Assembly: GCA_030151885.1 (NCBI GenBank)
Contig: JASLCG010000039.1
Location: forward strand, 1 to 23,298
Direction: 5' to 3'
DNA length: 23,298 nt
Source: Bacteroides sp.
GTDB taxonomy: Bacteria > Bacteroidota > Bacteroidia > Bacteroidales > Bacteroidaceae
Shown: piece by piece, positions 1-8,490 of the stretch
Numbering within the stretch: position 1 is the stretch's first letter
Layout: every line of letters begins with the position of its first letter
Position numbers and translations under genes: made by a program
The notes under the pieces: generated by a model
Database searches by the model: none
What the model saw: the letters and a program-made list of their open reading frames with translations, nothing else
What the model was told of the DNA's origin: nothing

Positions 1-40
1 TGTGAAAGAAACATTAGATTTTTTCATAGTTAAGGTTTAG
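1..40 (+). CDS. C-terminal end of an upstream gene (partial)
   Basis: One forward frame is open from position 2 to a TAG at 38-40 and would end a protein in ...ETLDFFIVKV. Another frame is also open, to a TAA at 31-33, so the frame is not certain. A good rho-independent terminator starts 10 bp downstream on the same strand, which implies that a + strand transcript ends here. Too little is visible to name the product. Confidence 0.3.
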   Translation, partial: VKETLDFFIVKV

Positions 41-50
41 GTTAAAAATA

Positions 51-80
51 AGGGTAGCTGTGAAGCTGCCCTTTTTATTT
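51..80 (+). terminator. Rho-independent terminator of the upstream gene
   Basis: A 9-bp stem (51-59 with 64-72, one G-T pair) closes a GTGA loop and is followed by a T-rich tract through about 80. It separates the upstream gene from the unit that starts near 125. Confidence 0.75.
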
Positions 81-113
81 TTATATAATCCTTTCATTTA
101 TTGGTATTTTATT

Positions 114-121
114 TATCTTTG
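114..121 (+). promoter_or_regulatory. Bacteroidota-type -7 element (TATCTTTG)
   Basis: TATCTTTG matches the Bacteroides sigma-ABfr -7 consensus TAnnTTTG. It lies 29 bp before the ATG at 151 and just after a terminator, so it probably starts the 151-2160 unit. No clear -33 TTTG is visible at the expected distance. Confidence 0.45.
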
Positions 122-150
122 ATAGAAGTAATTTTAAATAATTTACCACT

Positions 151-645
151 ATGACTTTAGCTGCAATTGACTTCGATTTCTTGATAGTATTATTCTGGAT
201 TCTTGTGTTCTTTATAGGACCTATCTATAAAGCTATAAAACAGAATAAAAAATCCTCTAGTAGTCAAGAAGAGAGTACTACAGCTTACTCTAATGATGAG
301 ATTCAAGAGTTTTATGATGAAAACTTTGATGACTCTAATGTCACTTCTATTCCAACAAATACAACAAAACAACATTCTATGACTAAGTCTTTACGAGAGT
401 TAGTTGAATCTTTAAATGTTGATCAGCATAAACCTGCTGCCTCTTTATCTGCTGATGTTGTAACACCCCCATCTTTGCCTAAAAAAACAAAACATAAGAA
501 ATCTAAACTAACTCAAAAATTAGAATCTATTAAAGCCGCTGATTCTAATGAAGGTAAAATAAAAACAAGTTATAAGATAAAGTCTAAGCAAGAGCTTAGA
601 AAAGCAGTTGTTTGGTCTGAAATCTTAAATCAGAAATACAATTAA
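151..645 (+). CDS. Small membrane-anchored protein of unknown function
   Basis: This 164-residue protein has no function I recognise. Residues 9-29 form one hydrophobic transmembrane segment close to the N-terminus, with Lys-rich residues directly after it, so the rest is probably cytoplasmic. The middle (about 31-140) is low complexity, rich in Ser, Thr, Lys and acidic residues, and looks disordered. The last 16 residues (LRKAVVWSEILNQKYN) are different in character and probably form an amphipathic helix. From memory, similar tails end other Bacteroidales hypothetical proteins, which would make this the functional part. The start is the first ATG after the promoter element. The stop lies 18 bp before the CoA-transferase gene with no terminator between, so the two are probably co-transcribed. 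Confidence 0.8.
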   Translation: MTLAAIDFDFLIVLFWILVFFIGPIYKAIKQNKKSSSSQEESTTAYSNDEIQEFYDENFDDSNVTSIPTNTTKQHSMTKSLRELVESLNVDQHKPAASLSADVVTPPSLPKKTKHKKSKLTQKLESIKAADSNEGKIKTSYKIKSKQELRKAVVWSEILNQKYN

Positions 646-663
646 CCAGAAAAACATAGACTT

Positions 664-2160
664 ATGGCATTTAAGATTATTACTGCTGAAGAGGCAGCTT
701 CACTTATTAATCATGGTGACAATATTGGATTAAGTGGGTTTACTCCTGCAGGTACAGCTAAGGCTGTAACGTTTGCTTTAGCAAAACGTGCAGAAGAGAT
801 TCATAATCAGGGTAAACCTTTCCAAGTTGGGATTTTTACAGGAGCATCTACAGGAGACTCTTGTGATGGTGTACTTTCACGAGTAAAAGCAATTAGGTAT
901 AGAGCTCCATATACCACAAATAAAGATTTTAGAAAAGCTGTTAATAATGGCGAAATAGCTTATAATGACATTCATTTGTCACAAATGGCTCAAGAAGTAC
1001 GTTATGGCTTTATGGGTAAAGTTAATATCGCTATTATTGAAGCATGTGAAGTAACTTCTGATGGCAAAATTTACTTGACTGCAGCAGGAGGAATATCTCC
1101 AACAATATGTAGGCTAGCAGATAAAGTTGTTATAGAGTTAAATAGTGCTCATAGTAAAAATATGATGGGGATGCATGATGTTTATGAGCCACTTGACCCA
1201 CCACATAGAAGAGAAATTCCGATATTTAAACCAAGTGATAGGATAGGTAAACCATATATTCAAGTGGATCCTAAGAAAATCGTAGGTGTCGTAGAAACTA
1301 ATTGGCCAGATGAAGCTAGATCATTTACAGCTGCTGATCCTTTGACTGATCAGATAGGGCAGAATGTTGCTGACTTCCTTGTTAGTGACATGGCTCGAGG
1401 GATTATACCTGCATCATTTTTGCCAATTCAATCTGGAGTTGGTAATATCGCAAATGCTGTATTAGGTGCATTAGGAAATGCTCCTACTATTCCACCATTT
1501 GAAATGTATACAGAGGTATTGCAAGATGCAGTAGTAGATCTAATAAGAAAAGGACGTATCAAGTTTGGTAGTACTTGCTCTTTAACTGTAACAAATGAGT
1601 GTTTAGATGGTATTTATAGAGATATGGATTTCTTTAGAGATAAACTTGTCTTGAGACCATCTGAAATCTCTAATAATCCTGAGATAGTTCGTAGATTAGG
1701 TATTATATCTATTAATACTGCTATTGAAGCTGATATTTATGGAAATGTTAACTCGACTCATATTATGGGTACCAAAATGATGAATGGTATTGGTGGATCA
1801 GGAGACTTTACGCGTGGTGCCTTTATTTCTATATTTACTACTCCTTCTACAGCTAAAGATGGTTGTATATCTTCTATTGTCCCCATGGTATCTCATCTTG
1901 ACCATTCAGAACACTCTGTTAATATCATTGTTACAGAATTTGGTGTTGCTGATTTAAGAGGAAAAGGCCCAAAAGAACGTGCTTTTGAAATTATAGATAA
2001 ATGTGCTCATCCCGACTATAAAGGTATATTAAATGATTACCTAGAGTTGGCTGGAGGTAAAGCTCAAACTCCGCATAAGTTGTCAGCTGCATTTGCTTTA
2101 CATGATACTTTCCTTAAAAAAGGGGATATGCGTCTTATCGATTGGAACGAATATATTTAG
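664..2160 (+). CDS. Acetyl-CoA hydrolase / acetate CoA-transferase family protein
   Basis: The 498-residue protein has the full length of the acetyl-CoA hydrolase/transferase family (class I CoA-transferases such as AarC and yeast Ach1). These enzymes form a glutamyl-CoA intermediate. The motif YTEVLQD places the probable catalytic Glu at residue 284, and the Gly-rich CoA-site loop GIGGSGDFTRGAF lies at 375-387. TEFGVADLRGKGPKERA follows near the C-terminus. In an anaerobic Bacteroidales it would move CoA between acetate and succinate or another acyl-CoA during fermentation. The sequence alone cannot separate transferase from hydrolase activity. It starts at ATG 664 in an A-rich context without a Shine-Dalgarno sequence, is second in its operon, and ends just before a strong terminator. 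Confidence 0.9.
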   Translation: MAFKIITAEEAASLINHGDNIGLSGFTPAGTAKAVTFALAKRAEEIHNQGKPFQVGIFTGASTGDSCDGVLSRVKAIRYRAPYTTNKDFRKAVNNGEIAYNDIHLSQMAQEVRYGFMGKVNIAIIEACEVTSDGKIYLTAAGGISPTICRLADKVVIELNSAHSKNMMGMHDVYEPLDPPHRREIPIFKPSDRIGKPYIQVDPKKIVGVVETNWPDEARSFTAADPLTDQIGQNVADFLVSDMARGIIPASFLPIQSGVGNIANAVLGALGNAPTIPPFEMYTEVLQDAVVDLIRKGRIKFGSTCSLTVTNECLDGIYRDMDFFRDKLVLRPSEISNNPEIVRRLGIISINTAIEADIYGNVNSTHIMGTKMMNGIGGSGDFTRGAFISIFTTPSTAKDGCISSIVPMVSHLDHSEHSVNIIVTEFGVADLRGKGPKERAFEIIDKCAHPDYKGILNDYLELAGGKAQTPHKLSAAFALHDTFLKKGDMRLIDWNEYI

Positions 2161-2180
2161 AAAAGTCGATTAATTGTATA

Positions 2181-2218
2181 AAAAAATAGGCTGTACCAAA
2201 AGGTACAGCCTATTTTTT
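2181..2218. terminator. Bidirectional terminator between convergent genes
   Basis: A perfect 17-bp stem (2181-2197 with 2202-2218) closes an AAAA loop. The A-run on one side and T-run on the other allow it to work on both strands. It serves the CoA-transferase gene (+) and the DUF3836-like gene (-). Confidence 0.92.
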
Positions 2219-2261
2219 TATTTTAAGTAGAATTTCAGTAAGCTTATTATTGTACTATCTG

Positions 2262-2648
2262 CTAGTTTTCAATAATAGTGTCTCCCATGCTAGGGATTAA
2301 TTGGTATCTCATATTATTTGAATTCCACGCATAATATTTTGTCGTAATGACATTGTTTTCGTATCTGTATTGAACAGAAATACTTTTTTCCCAAGATTTG
2401 CTTTCTTTATTCCATTTAGAAATGTTATTCTCTATAATTCTGTTGCTTTTGTCGTACACATAGTTGTATCTAGCAAATTTTTCAAGAGTGTTATCTTCAC
2501 ACTTGTAAAGTGTTTGACCTACTAATACACCATTTTTTTGTACGGCATCATAAACTATATTTTTACTTTGCTTTGCAGAAGCACTTAAGAAACTGAATGC
2601 TAGTATTATAACAAGAGATAGAACTTTAATAATATTACTTCTTTTCAT
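2262..2648 (-). CDS. Secreted DUF3836-like protein
   Basis: The 128-residue protein begins with a clear Sec signal peptide (Lys/Arg at 2-8, hydrophobic core to about 21, Ala-Ser-Ala cleavage site near 25). No lipobox Cys follows, so it should be periplasmic or released. The mature part has short strand-forming repeats around tyrosines and the pattern Y-x-Y-x-Y-D-x-x-N-R, then W-N ... W, then Q-Y-x-Y. This resembles DUF3836, a family largely limited to Bacteroidota with no known function. The assignment is from remembered family patterns. The gene is monocistronic, with its own -7 element and a shared terminator. Confidence 0.75.
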   Translation of the reverse strand: MKRSNIIKVLSLVIILAFSFLSASAKQSKNIVYDAVQKNGVLVGQTLYKCEDNTLEKFARYNYVYDKSNRIIENNISKWNKESKSWEKSISVQYRYENNVITTKYYAWNSNNMRYQLIPSMGDTIIEN

Positions 2649-2705
2649 AGCTTTTATTTTTATATTAATTCGGTTATTATTCTTAATTGATTTACATCAA
2701 CACTA

Positions 2706-2713
2706 CAAATATA
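2706..2713 (-). promoter_or_regulatory. -7 element (TATATTTG) for the DUF3836-like gene
   Basis: TATATTTG on the minus strand is a full match to TAnnTTTG. It lies 57 bp ahead of the ATG, implying a leader of about 50 nt. No convincing -33 TTTG is present. Confidence 0.5.
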
Positions 2714-2816
2714 ATAGATATACTCTAATTATGCATATAATAAGCTGTTATTATTAGATGTTTAAACAACTAATATTGAATTGATAATAAGCTATTTGTA
2801 TGCTCTATGAAAAATA

Positions 2817-2849
2817 AATAGAGCTAGTAAGTTATTTACTAGCTCTATT
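2817..2849 (-). terminator. polA terminator
   Basis: A perfect 14-bp stem (2817-2830 with 2836-2849) has a 5-nt loop and, read on the minus strand, leads into a T-rich tract. It lies about 80 bp after the polA stop. The plus-strand side has only a poor T-run. Confidence 0.8.
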
Positions 2850-2930
2850 CTTACTAAGTGATATTTTAATCTCTTATTATACTATCATTTTGTTTTATAG
2901 TTAATCTATGTTAAGTAAAAACGGTCTCTA

Positions 2931-5705
2931 TTAATGAGCTTCTACCCAGTTTTTACCCCAACCATAGTCAGCTTTAAGTTTTACTGACATTTTGTAAGCA
3001 TTTTCCATTTCTGATACTACTATTTGTTGTACTTTATCTTTTTCTTCTGGCAGAACTGTAAAGTTAAGCTCATCATGTACTTGTAGAATCATTTTAGATT
3101 TAATACCCTCTTCTTTAAATTTATTGTAGATATTTATCATTGCTACTTTTATAATATCTGCAGCGCTTCCTTGTATAGGAGCATTAACAGCATTTCTTTC
3201 GGCATATCCTCTTACTATAGCATTCTTTGAGTTTATATCTGCTAAAAATCTTTTTCTATTAAACACAGTCTCTACATAACCCTTTTGTTTTGCATCTTCT
3301 ACTGCCTTATCCATGTACTCTTTTACTTTTGGATAAGTATTAAAATAACCATCAATAAGCTCTTTGGCTTCTTTTCTATCAACTTGCATTCTTTCAGCTA
3401 ATCCGAATACTGAAATTCCATATATAATTCCAAAGTTAGCAGTTTTAGCTTTTCTTCTTTGGTCACTAGTGACTTCTTCTAAGCTCTCTTTATATATTTT
3501 AGCTGCTGTAGCTGCATGAATGTCTTGGTCATTATTGAAGGCTTCGATCATATTCTGATCTTTACTTAGATGCGCCATGATTCTAAGTTCTATTTGAGAA
3601 TAATCTGCAGAGAAGAAATGAGATCCTTTATCTGGAATAAAAGCTTTTCTTATTTCTTTACCATTTTCATCTCTTATTGGGATGTTTTGTAGGTTAGGAT
3701 TACTCGAACTTAATCTTCCTGTCGATGTAACAGTTTGGTTGTATGATGTGTGTATTTTGCCAGTCTTTTTATTTACTAGTTTTGGCAATGCATCTATATA
3801 TGTACTTAATAGCTTCTTTAGCCCTCTATATTCTAATATTTCCTCTACTATTGGGTGTTTTTCTTTATAAGATAGAAGCACTTCCTCTGAAGTAACATAT
3901 TGACCAGTTTTAGTCTTTTTGGCTTTCTCATCTATTTTGAGCTTATCAAACAAAACTTCTCCAACCTGTTTAGGAGAACTAACATTAAATTCTTCATCAG
4001 CTAGTTTATGGATGTTGCTTTCAATAGCTTTCATTTTCTTTGTGAAGTCTATAGATAACTGCTTTAATGCTGGCTTGTCTATTGATACTCCTTCAAACTC
4101 CATAGCAGTAAGTACTGGAACAAGTGGCATTTCTATATTATAAAACAACTCTTCAGCATTATTTTCTTTTAGCTCATTTGTCAATATTTCTTTCAGCTGA
4201 AGTGTAATATCTGCATCTTCACATGCATAAGTATATACATCAGTAGGGGAGAGGTCTCGCATTGACTTTTGATTCTTGCCTTTTGGCCCTATTAGATTCT
4301 CTATTGGTATGGTGTTGTAGTTAAGGTATATTTCTGCCAAGTAATCCATGTTGTGCCTTAACTCTGGTTGTATTACATAATGTGCAACCATCGTATCAAA
4401 CATTTTACCTTTAAGCTCTATACCATAATTTTTAAGTATTAATAAATCATACTTTATATTTTGTCCAATTTTCAGACTGTTTTCATTTTGGAATATAGGT
4501 TCTAGAAGTTTTAGCCTTTTTAGCGTCTCTTCTCTGTTTTCGGTGAAAGGGATATAATATGCTTCATTTTTTTTTGTTGAAAAGCTGATTCCCACTAATT
4601 CTGCTTCCATTGCTTCTATACCTGTAGTTTCTGTGTCTAGAGCAATTTCTGCCTCTTTACTTATCTTTTTTACTATTTTATATATATCACTCTCATTATC
4701 AAGTAGATGGTATTCTTTTTGCGTGTTTTGATCTGCAGAATGCTTTGAAAATTTATCTCCATCTTGGTTAGTGGGTTGATTCATTGCAAATAAATCGCCT
4801 TGAATAGGGCCTGTTTGAGCAAAAGATATATTTGGCTCCTCATTTAAAACTCTTTTTAGTAGAGTTTTAAATTCAAGCTCTTCAAAAATAGTTCTCAACA
4901 GCTCTTTATTAATCTCTTTTTTCTCTAAGAGTTTTAAATCTAACTCTATTGGCACATCTACTTTAATTGTAGCTAAAAATTTTGAGTCTATAATTTGTTG
5001 AACATTTTCTTCGACTTTCTTCTTTAAAGCTCCTTTTAATTTATCTGTATTTTCTAAAAGGTTTTCAATAGATCCGAATTCCGCAATCAATTTTTGAGCA
5101 GTTTTTATACCTACACCAGGACAACCTGGAATGTTGTCGGCAGTGTCTCCCATTAAGCCAAGTAAATCAATGACCTGTAGAGGATGTTCTAAGTTGTATT
5201 TTTCTTGAACTTCTTTTGGACCTAATATTTCATATTCTTTATCTCCAGATTTAGGTTTAAACATATAGACATAACTATCTACAAGTTGTGCATAATCTTT
5301 ATCTGGCGTCATCATATAGGTTGTAATTTTTTGTTCATTAGCTTTTTGTGCTAATGTTCCTATAACATCATCAGCTTCGTATCCTTCAACTTCAATAATG
5401 GGAATATTGTAAGCTTCTATAATTTGCTTTATAATTGGTACTGAAAGTTTAATATCTTCTGGTGTTGCTTCTCTTTGAGCTTTATAATCTTCAAAGCTCT
5501 TGTGTCTAAAAGTTGGGCCAGCAGGATCAAAAGCTATTCCTATATGAGTAGGTTCGTACTTATTTAACACCTCTTCTAGTGTGTTTACAAAGCCCATTAT
5601 GGCAGATGTGTTTAAGCCTTTAGAATTTACTCTTGGATTTCTTATTAGTGCATAATACGCTCTATAAATTAGAGCATAGGCATCAAGAAGGAATAGTTTC
5701 TTCAT
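2931..5705 (-). CDS. polA: DNA polymerase I
   Basis: The 924-residue protein is close to the 928 of E. coli Pol I. It fills gaps and removes primers in replication and repair. The 5'-nuclease domain (about 1-290) carries FDPAGPTFRH and GYEADDVIGTLA. The 3'-5' exonuclease domain (about 340-520) keeps D357 and E359 in LDTETTG, the IKYDLLIL Asp and the YACEDAD motif, so proofreading looks intact, unlike in Taq or Bacillus enzymes. The polymerase domain has RRKAKTANFGIIYG, motif A DYSQIELR (D701) and motif C VHDEL (D878), which provide the metal-binding aspartates. It is divergent from the prenyl synthase gene with 98 bp between. No clear -7 element was found for it. Confidence 0.97.
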   Translation of the reverse strand: MKKLFLLDAYALIYRAYYALIRNPRVNSKGLNTSAIMGFVNTLEEVLNKYEPTHIGIAFDPAGPTFRHKSFEDYKAQREATPEDIKLSVPIIKQIIEAYNIPIIEVEGYEADDVIGTLAQKANEQKITTYMMTPDKDYAQLVDSYVYMFKPKSGDKEYEILGPKEVQEKYNLEHPLQVIDLLGLMGDTADNIPGCPGVGIKTAQKLIAEFGSIENLLENTDKLKGALKKKVEENVQQIIDSKFLATIKVDVPIELDLKLLEKKEINKELLRTIFEELEFKTLLKRVLNEEPNISFAQTGPIQGDLFAMNQPTNQDGDKFSKHSADQNTQKEYHLLDNESDIYKIVKKISKEAEIALDTETTGIEAMEAELVGISFSTKKNEAYYIPFTENREETLKRLKLLEPIFQNENSLKIGQNIKYDLLILKNYGIELKGKMFDTMVAHYVIQPELRHNMDYLAEIYLNYNTIPIENLIGPKGKNQKSMRDLSPTDVYTYACEDADITLQLKEILTNELKENNAEELFYNIEMPLVPVLTAMEFEGVSIDKPALKQLSIDFTKKMKAIESNIHKLADEEFNVSSPKQVGEVLFDKLKIDEKAKKTKTGQYVTSEEVLLSYKEKHPIVEEILEYRGLKKLLSTYIDALPKLVNKKTGKIHTSYNQTVTSTGRLSSSNPNLQNIPIRDENGKEIRKAFIPDKGSHFFSADYSQIELRIMAHLSKDQNMIEAFNNDQDIHAATAAKIYKESLEEVTSDQRRKAKTANFGIIYGISVFGLAERMQVDRKEAKELIDGYFNTYPKVKEYMDKAVEDAKQKGYVETVFNRKRFLADINSKNAIVRGYAERNAVNAPIQGSAADIIKVAMINIYNKFKEEGIKSKMILQVHDELNFTVLPEEKDKVQQIVVSEMENAYKMSVKLKADYGWGKNWVEAH

Positions 5706-5774
5706 TTCTTTTCTTTTTGAGTGAATTATTTAATGTAAAATTACTAATAAATACGGTATTAACTGTTTTATTGT

Positions 5775-5782
5775 TACTTTTG
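5775..5782 (+). promoter_or_regulatory. -7 element (TACTTTTG) for the prenyl synthase gene
   Basis: TACTTTTG fits TAnnTTTG and lies 21 bp before the ATG at 5804, implying a very short leader. A -33 element is not obvious. Confidence 0.4.
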
Positions 5783-5803
5783 TAGGTAAATCTAATTAAA
5801 TCA

Positions 5804-6775
5804 ATGGACTTAATAAACGAGATAAGACTCCCTATTGCATCTGAAATAGAATGCTTTGAAAAGATTTTCAAAGGCTCTATGGTTAGCTCAAATCATTTAT
5901 TAAATATTGCGCTAGAACATATTAAGAATGGTACAGGCAAAATGATGCGTCCGATGCTTGTTTTGCTTATTGCAAAGCTTTACGGAGAAGTACAGAATGA
6001 AACCTACCATGCTGCTGTTTCTCTTGAACTACTTCATACTGCCAGCTTAGTTCATGATGACGTTGTCGATGAAAGTGATAAGAGAAGAGGGCAGCAGTCT
6101 ATTAACGCTATGTTTGACAATAAAGTTTCTGTACTTGTTGGTGATTTTTTATTAGCTACTAGTTTAGTGCAAGTTGGCCTAACAAGAAATTATAAAATCA
6201 TTGACGTCGTAGCTAGGCTAGGGCAGAAGCTTTCTGATGGCGAAATCTTGCAGTTAGACAATGTTTCTAATTCATATTTTTCTGAAGAGATTTATTTCAA
6301 TGTTATTTATAAAAAGACAGCAGCTTTATTTGCTGCATGTGCAAAGATAGCAGCTTTATCTGTTGGAGCTAGTGATGAAGACGTAGAAGAGGCTACTAAA
6401 TTTGGTGAATATTTAGGAATTTGTTTTCAAATAAAAGACGATATTTTTGACTATTTTAGCTCGGATATTGGTAAGCCTACTGGTAATGATATGCTTGAAG
6501 GAAAATTAACTCTTCCTGCTTTATACGTACTAAACAATAAGCCTACTGACGAGTTGAGAGAGTTGGCTTTAGCGATAAAAAGTGGAGAAGCAGAGCAAGA
6601 GAAAATTGATTACTTTGTTTCCAAAGTTAAAGAACTTGGAGGTATTGAGTATGCCGAAAAGATTATGTTAGGTTATAAGCAGAAAGCATTAAATATAATT
6701 TCAGACTTAGAATCTCCTGATATTAAAAGGGCATTATCAGCTTATTTAGAATATATTGTTGATCGAAAATTATAA
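5804..6775 (+). CDS. Polyprenyl diphosphate synthase (trans-isoprenyl synthase family)
   Basis: The 323-residue protein is a long-chain trans-prenyltransferase that extends a prenyl diphosphate with isopentenyl diphosphate, probably for the menaquinone side chain. The first Asp-rich motif DDVVD is at 85-89 and the second, DDIFD, at 212-216; both bind Mg-diphosphate. The Arg pair of RRGQQS follows the first motif, and MRPMLVLLIAKL, GEILQL and YKKTAALFAA are typical of the IspB/octaprenyl branch. Product length cannot be fixed by eye, so no symbol is given. Short-chain FPP synthases usually have a longer first Asp motif. The gene stands alone between a promoter element and a strong terminator. 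Confidence 0.92.
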   Translation: MDLINEIRLPIASEIECFEKIFKGSMVSSNHLLNIALEHIKNGTGKMMRPMLVLLIAKLYGEVQNETYHAAVSLELLHTASLVHDDVVDESDKRRGQQSINAMFDNKVSVLVGDFLLATSLVQVGLTRNYKIIDVVARLGQKLSDGEILQLDNVSNSYFSEEIYFNVIYKKTAALFAACAKIAALSVGASDEDVEEATKFGEYLGICFQIKDDIFDYFSSDIGKPTGNDMLEGKLTLPALYVLNNKPTDELRELALAIKSGEAEQEKIDYFVSKVKELGGIEYAEKIMLGYKQKALNIISDLESPDIKRALSAYLEYIVDRKL

Positions 6776-6777
6776 AT

Positions 6778-6808
6778 AAAAAGAGCTATCATACAGATAG
6801 CTCTTTTT
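6778..6808. terminator. Bidirectional terminator (prenyl synthase / deoC)
   Basis: A perfect 13-bp stem (6778-6790 with 6796-6808) has a 5-nt loop and A and T runs at its ends. It lies between the convergent stops at 6775 (+) and 6816 (-). Confidence 0.9.
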
Positions 6809-6815
6809 ATTTTCT

Positions 6816-7709
6816 TTAAAAGAATTTAATTTCTTTACCCACTAGTTCTGATAAAAGTAGGTTTGCTAACCTGCTTGTTCCTAGTCTAAATAGCTTATTA
6901 TTTAGCCATTCTTCACCTAGTACTTCTTTTACAATAGTATAGTAGTTAAGGGCATCAGATACTGTTGATAGTCCTCCAGCTGGTTTGAATCCTATTTTTC
7001 TACCAGTTAGTTCGTGGTACTCTTTGATTGCTTGGCACATAACATAAGCAGCCTCAGGAGTTGCAGCTGGATCCATCTTACCTGTAGATGTTTTAATAAA
7101 GTCTGCACCAGAATACATTGATAGTATAGAAGCCTTCTTGATATTAGTAGCTGTTTTAAGAGCGCCAGTTTCAAGAATTACTTTCATATGGTGGTCCCTA
7201 CAAACGTCTTTAAGCTCTTGAACCTCTTCGCACATGCTTTCATAATCACCACTTAGGAAGTTTCCAACATTTATAACGATATCAATCTCTGTTGCTCCAT
7301 CCATTAGGGCCATTGATGTTTCTGCAATTTTTACCTCTGTAAATGTTTGTGAAGTAGGGAAGCCGGCTGAGACGCAAGCTATGTTAACATTTTCAACTTC
7401 TAATGTGCTGCTAACTATTTTTGCAAAATTAGGGTATACACATATAGCAGCCACACTACCGAATTCTGCATATTCCTCTTCGAACTTATTAACGTTCTCT
7501 GTGAATTTTAGAACACTCTCTGGGCTATCTTCTGTTCTTAGTGTAGTTAAATCAATACAGTTAAAGAGGAATTGTTTAACCTCTTTAGTATCGTTTGATT
7601 TAGCTTTTTCTAAAAGTTTGGAGACTTCAGTTTTGACTGTAGCATCATCAAGATTTGTATTATACTTGGCCAATGCTTCTTCGTACTTAGTTAATTTATT
7701 ATCTGCCAT
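6816..7709 (-). CDS. deoC: Deoxyribose-phosphate aldolase
   Basis: DeoC cleaves 2-deoxyribose 5-phosphate to glyceraldehyde 3-phosphate and acetaldehyde in deoxynucleoside catabolism. The Schiff-base Lys is K206 in FIKTSTGK and the second active-site Lys is K242 in GFKPAGG. EIDIVINVG carries the Asp that helps proton transfer. At 297 residues it is longer than E. coli DeoC (259) because of about 40-50 extra N-terminal residues, mostly Lys/Glu-rich helix, followed by a segment (ALMDGATEID) typical of the family. The ATG is one base past the stop of the MazG-like gene, so it is translationally linked and is the last gene of the minus-strand block. Confidence 0.96.
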   Translation of the reverse strand: MADNKLTKYEEALAKYNTNLDDATVKTEVSKLLEKAKSNDTKEVKQFLFNCIDLTTLRTEDSPESVLKFTENVNKFEEEYAEFGSVAAICVYPNFAKIVSSTLEVENVNIACVSAGFPTSQTFTEVKIAETSMALMDGATEIDIVINVGNFLSGDYESMCEEVQELKDVCRDHHMKVILETGALKTATNIKKASILSMYSGADFIKTSTGKMDPAATPEAAYVMCQAIKEYHELTGRKIGFKPAGGLSTVSDALNYYTIVKEVLGEEWLNNKLFRLGTSRLANLLLSELVGKEIKFF

Positions 7710-7710
7710 A

Positions 7711-8034
7711 TTACTTTAATTTAGGATTATCCTTGTGTCTATTTTTATCTCTATTATTTTTCTTATCAAAACTTTTTTGGAGTGCTTCCGTCAAATCTAT
7801 ATTTGTTTGGTTGGCAATGCAGATTAGTACCCAAAGTACATCAGCAACCTCCTCTTCTAAATTTTCTACTTCTCCAGCCTTAAAAGATTGTTCGCCAAAC
7901 TTTCTAGCCATAACTCTAGCTAATTCGCCGACTTCTTCTGTAAGTATAGTCATGTTGGTTAACTCATTGAAATACCTTACACCAACACTTTTTATCCATT
8001 CATCGACTTTTTTTTGAGCTTCTTCGATTGTCAT
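7711..8034 (-). CDS. MazG-type nucleotide pyrophosphohydrolase
   Basis: This 107-residue single-domain protein of the all-alpha MazG superfamily would hydrolyse a (d)NTP to the monophosphate and pyrophosphate. The Mg-binding acidic residues are visible as EEVGE at 33-37 and EEVADVLW around 61-68 (E61, E62, D65). The Lys/Asn-rich tail after about 90 is probably disordered. The size fits the short MazG-like branch rather than two-domain MazG. The true substrate, possibly a damaged nucleotide, cannot be told. Its ATG overlaps the dtd stop by one base (TAATG), and its stop is one base before the deoC ATG. Confidence 0.9.
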   Translation of the reverse strand: MTIEEAQKKVDEWIKSVGVRYFNELTNMTILTEEVGELARVMARKFGEQSFKAGEVENLEEEVADVLWVLICIANQTNIDLTEALQKSFDKKNNRDKNRHKDNPKLK

Positions 8035-8486
8035 TATTCTTTGTTTTTTGTATCTATACAGATAGTTACAGGGCCATCATTAATGAGCTGAACCTTCATG
8101 TCTGCTCCAAACTCACCAGTACCTATTGTCTTCCCTAGTTTCTTCTCTAGGCTTTCTATAAACGACTCATATAAGGGTATAGCGACGTCTGGTTTAGCAG
8201 CTTTTATATAAGATGGTCTATTGCCTTTTTTTGTGTGAGCATGTAATGTAAACTGGCTAATTAATAAGATATCCCCTTGTACATCTTGTATTGACAAGTT
8301 CATTACTCCACTATTGTCGTCAAAGATTCTTAAGTTACTAATTTTTCCAGTTAACCATTCAATATCCTCTAGACTATCTTCATTTTCAAAACCTACTAAA
8401 ATCATTAAGCCTTTTTCTATGGAACTCTTTGTTGTGCCATTAATTGTCACTGACGCCTGGCTTACTCTTTGTATAACGACTCTCAT
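8034..8486 (-). CDS. dtd: D-aminoacyl-tRNA deacylase
   Basis: Dtd removes D-amino acids (and Gly mischarged on tRNA-Ala) from tRNA. The 150-residue protein starts with the family's MRVVIQRVSQASV. It has the SQFTL motif at 77-81, then KGNRPSY, GEFGADMKV and NDGPVT with the Gly-cisPro motif at 138-139. These two motifs form the chirality-selective site across the dimer. Length is the family norm (about 145-150). It is 4 bp after uvrC and overlaps the MazG-like start by one base, so the three genes are tightly coupled. Confidence 0.96.
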   Translation of the reverse strand: MRVVIQRVSQASVTINGTTKSSIEKGLMILVGFENEDSLEDIEWLTGKISNLRIFDDNSGVMNLSIQDVQGDILLISQFTLHAHTKKGNRPSYIKAAKPDVAIPLYESFIESLEKKLGKTIGTGEFGADMKVQLINDGPVTICIDTKNKE

Positions 8487-8490
8487 TCTA

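Noticed and set aside
3682..4143. Plus-strand open frames inside polA
   Set aside because: They are antisense shadows of strongly conserved polymerase coding sequence, with no start context or family resemblance.
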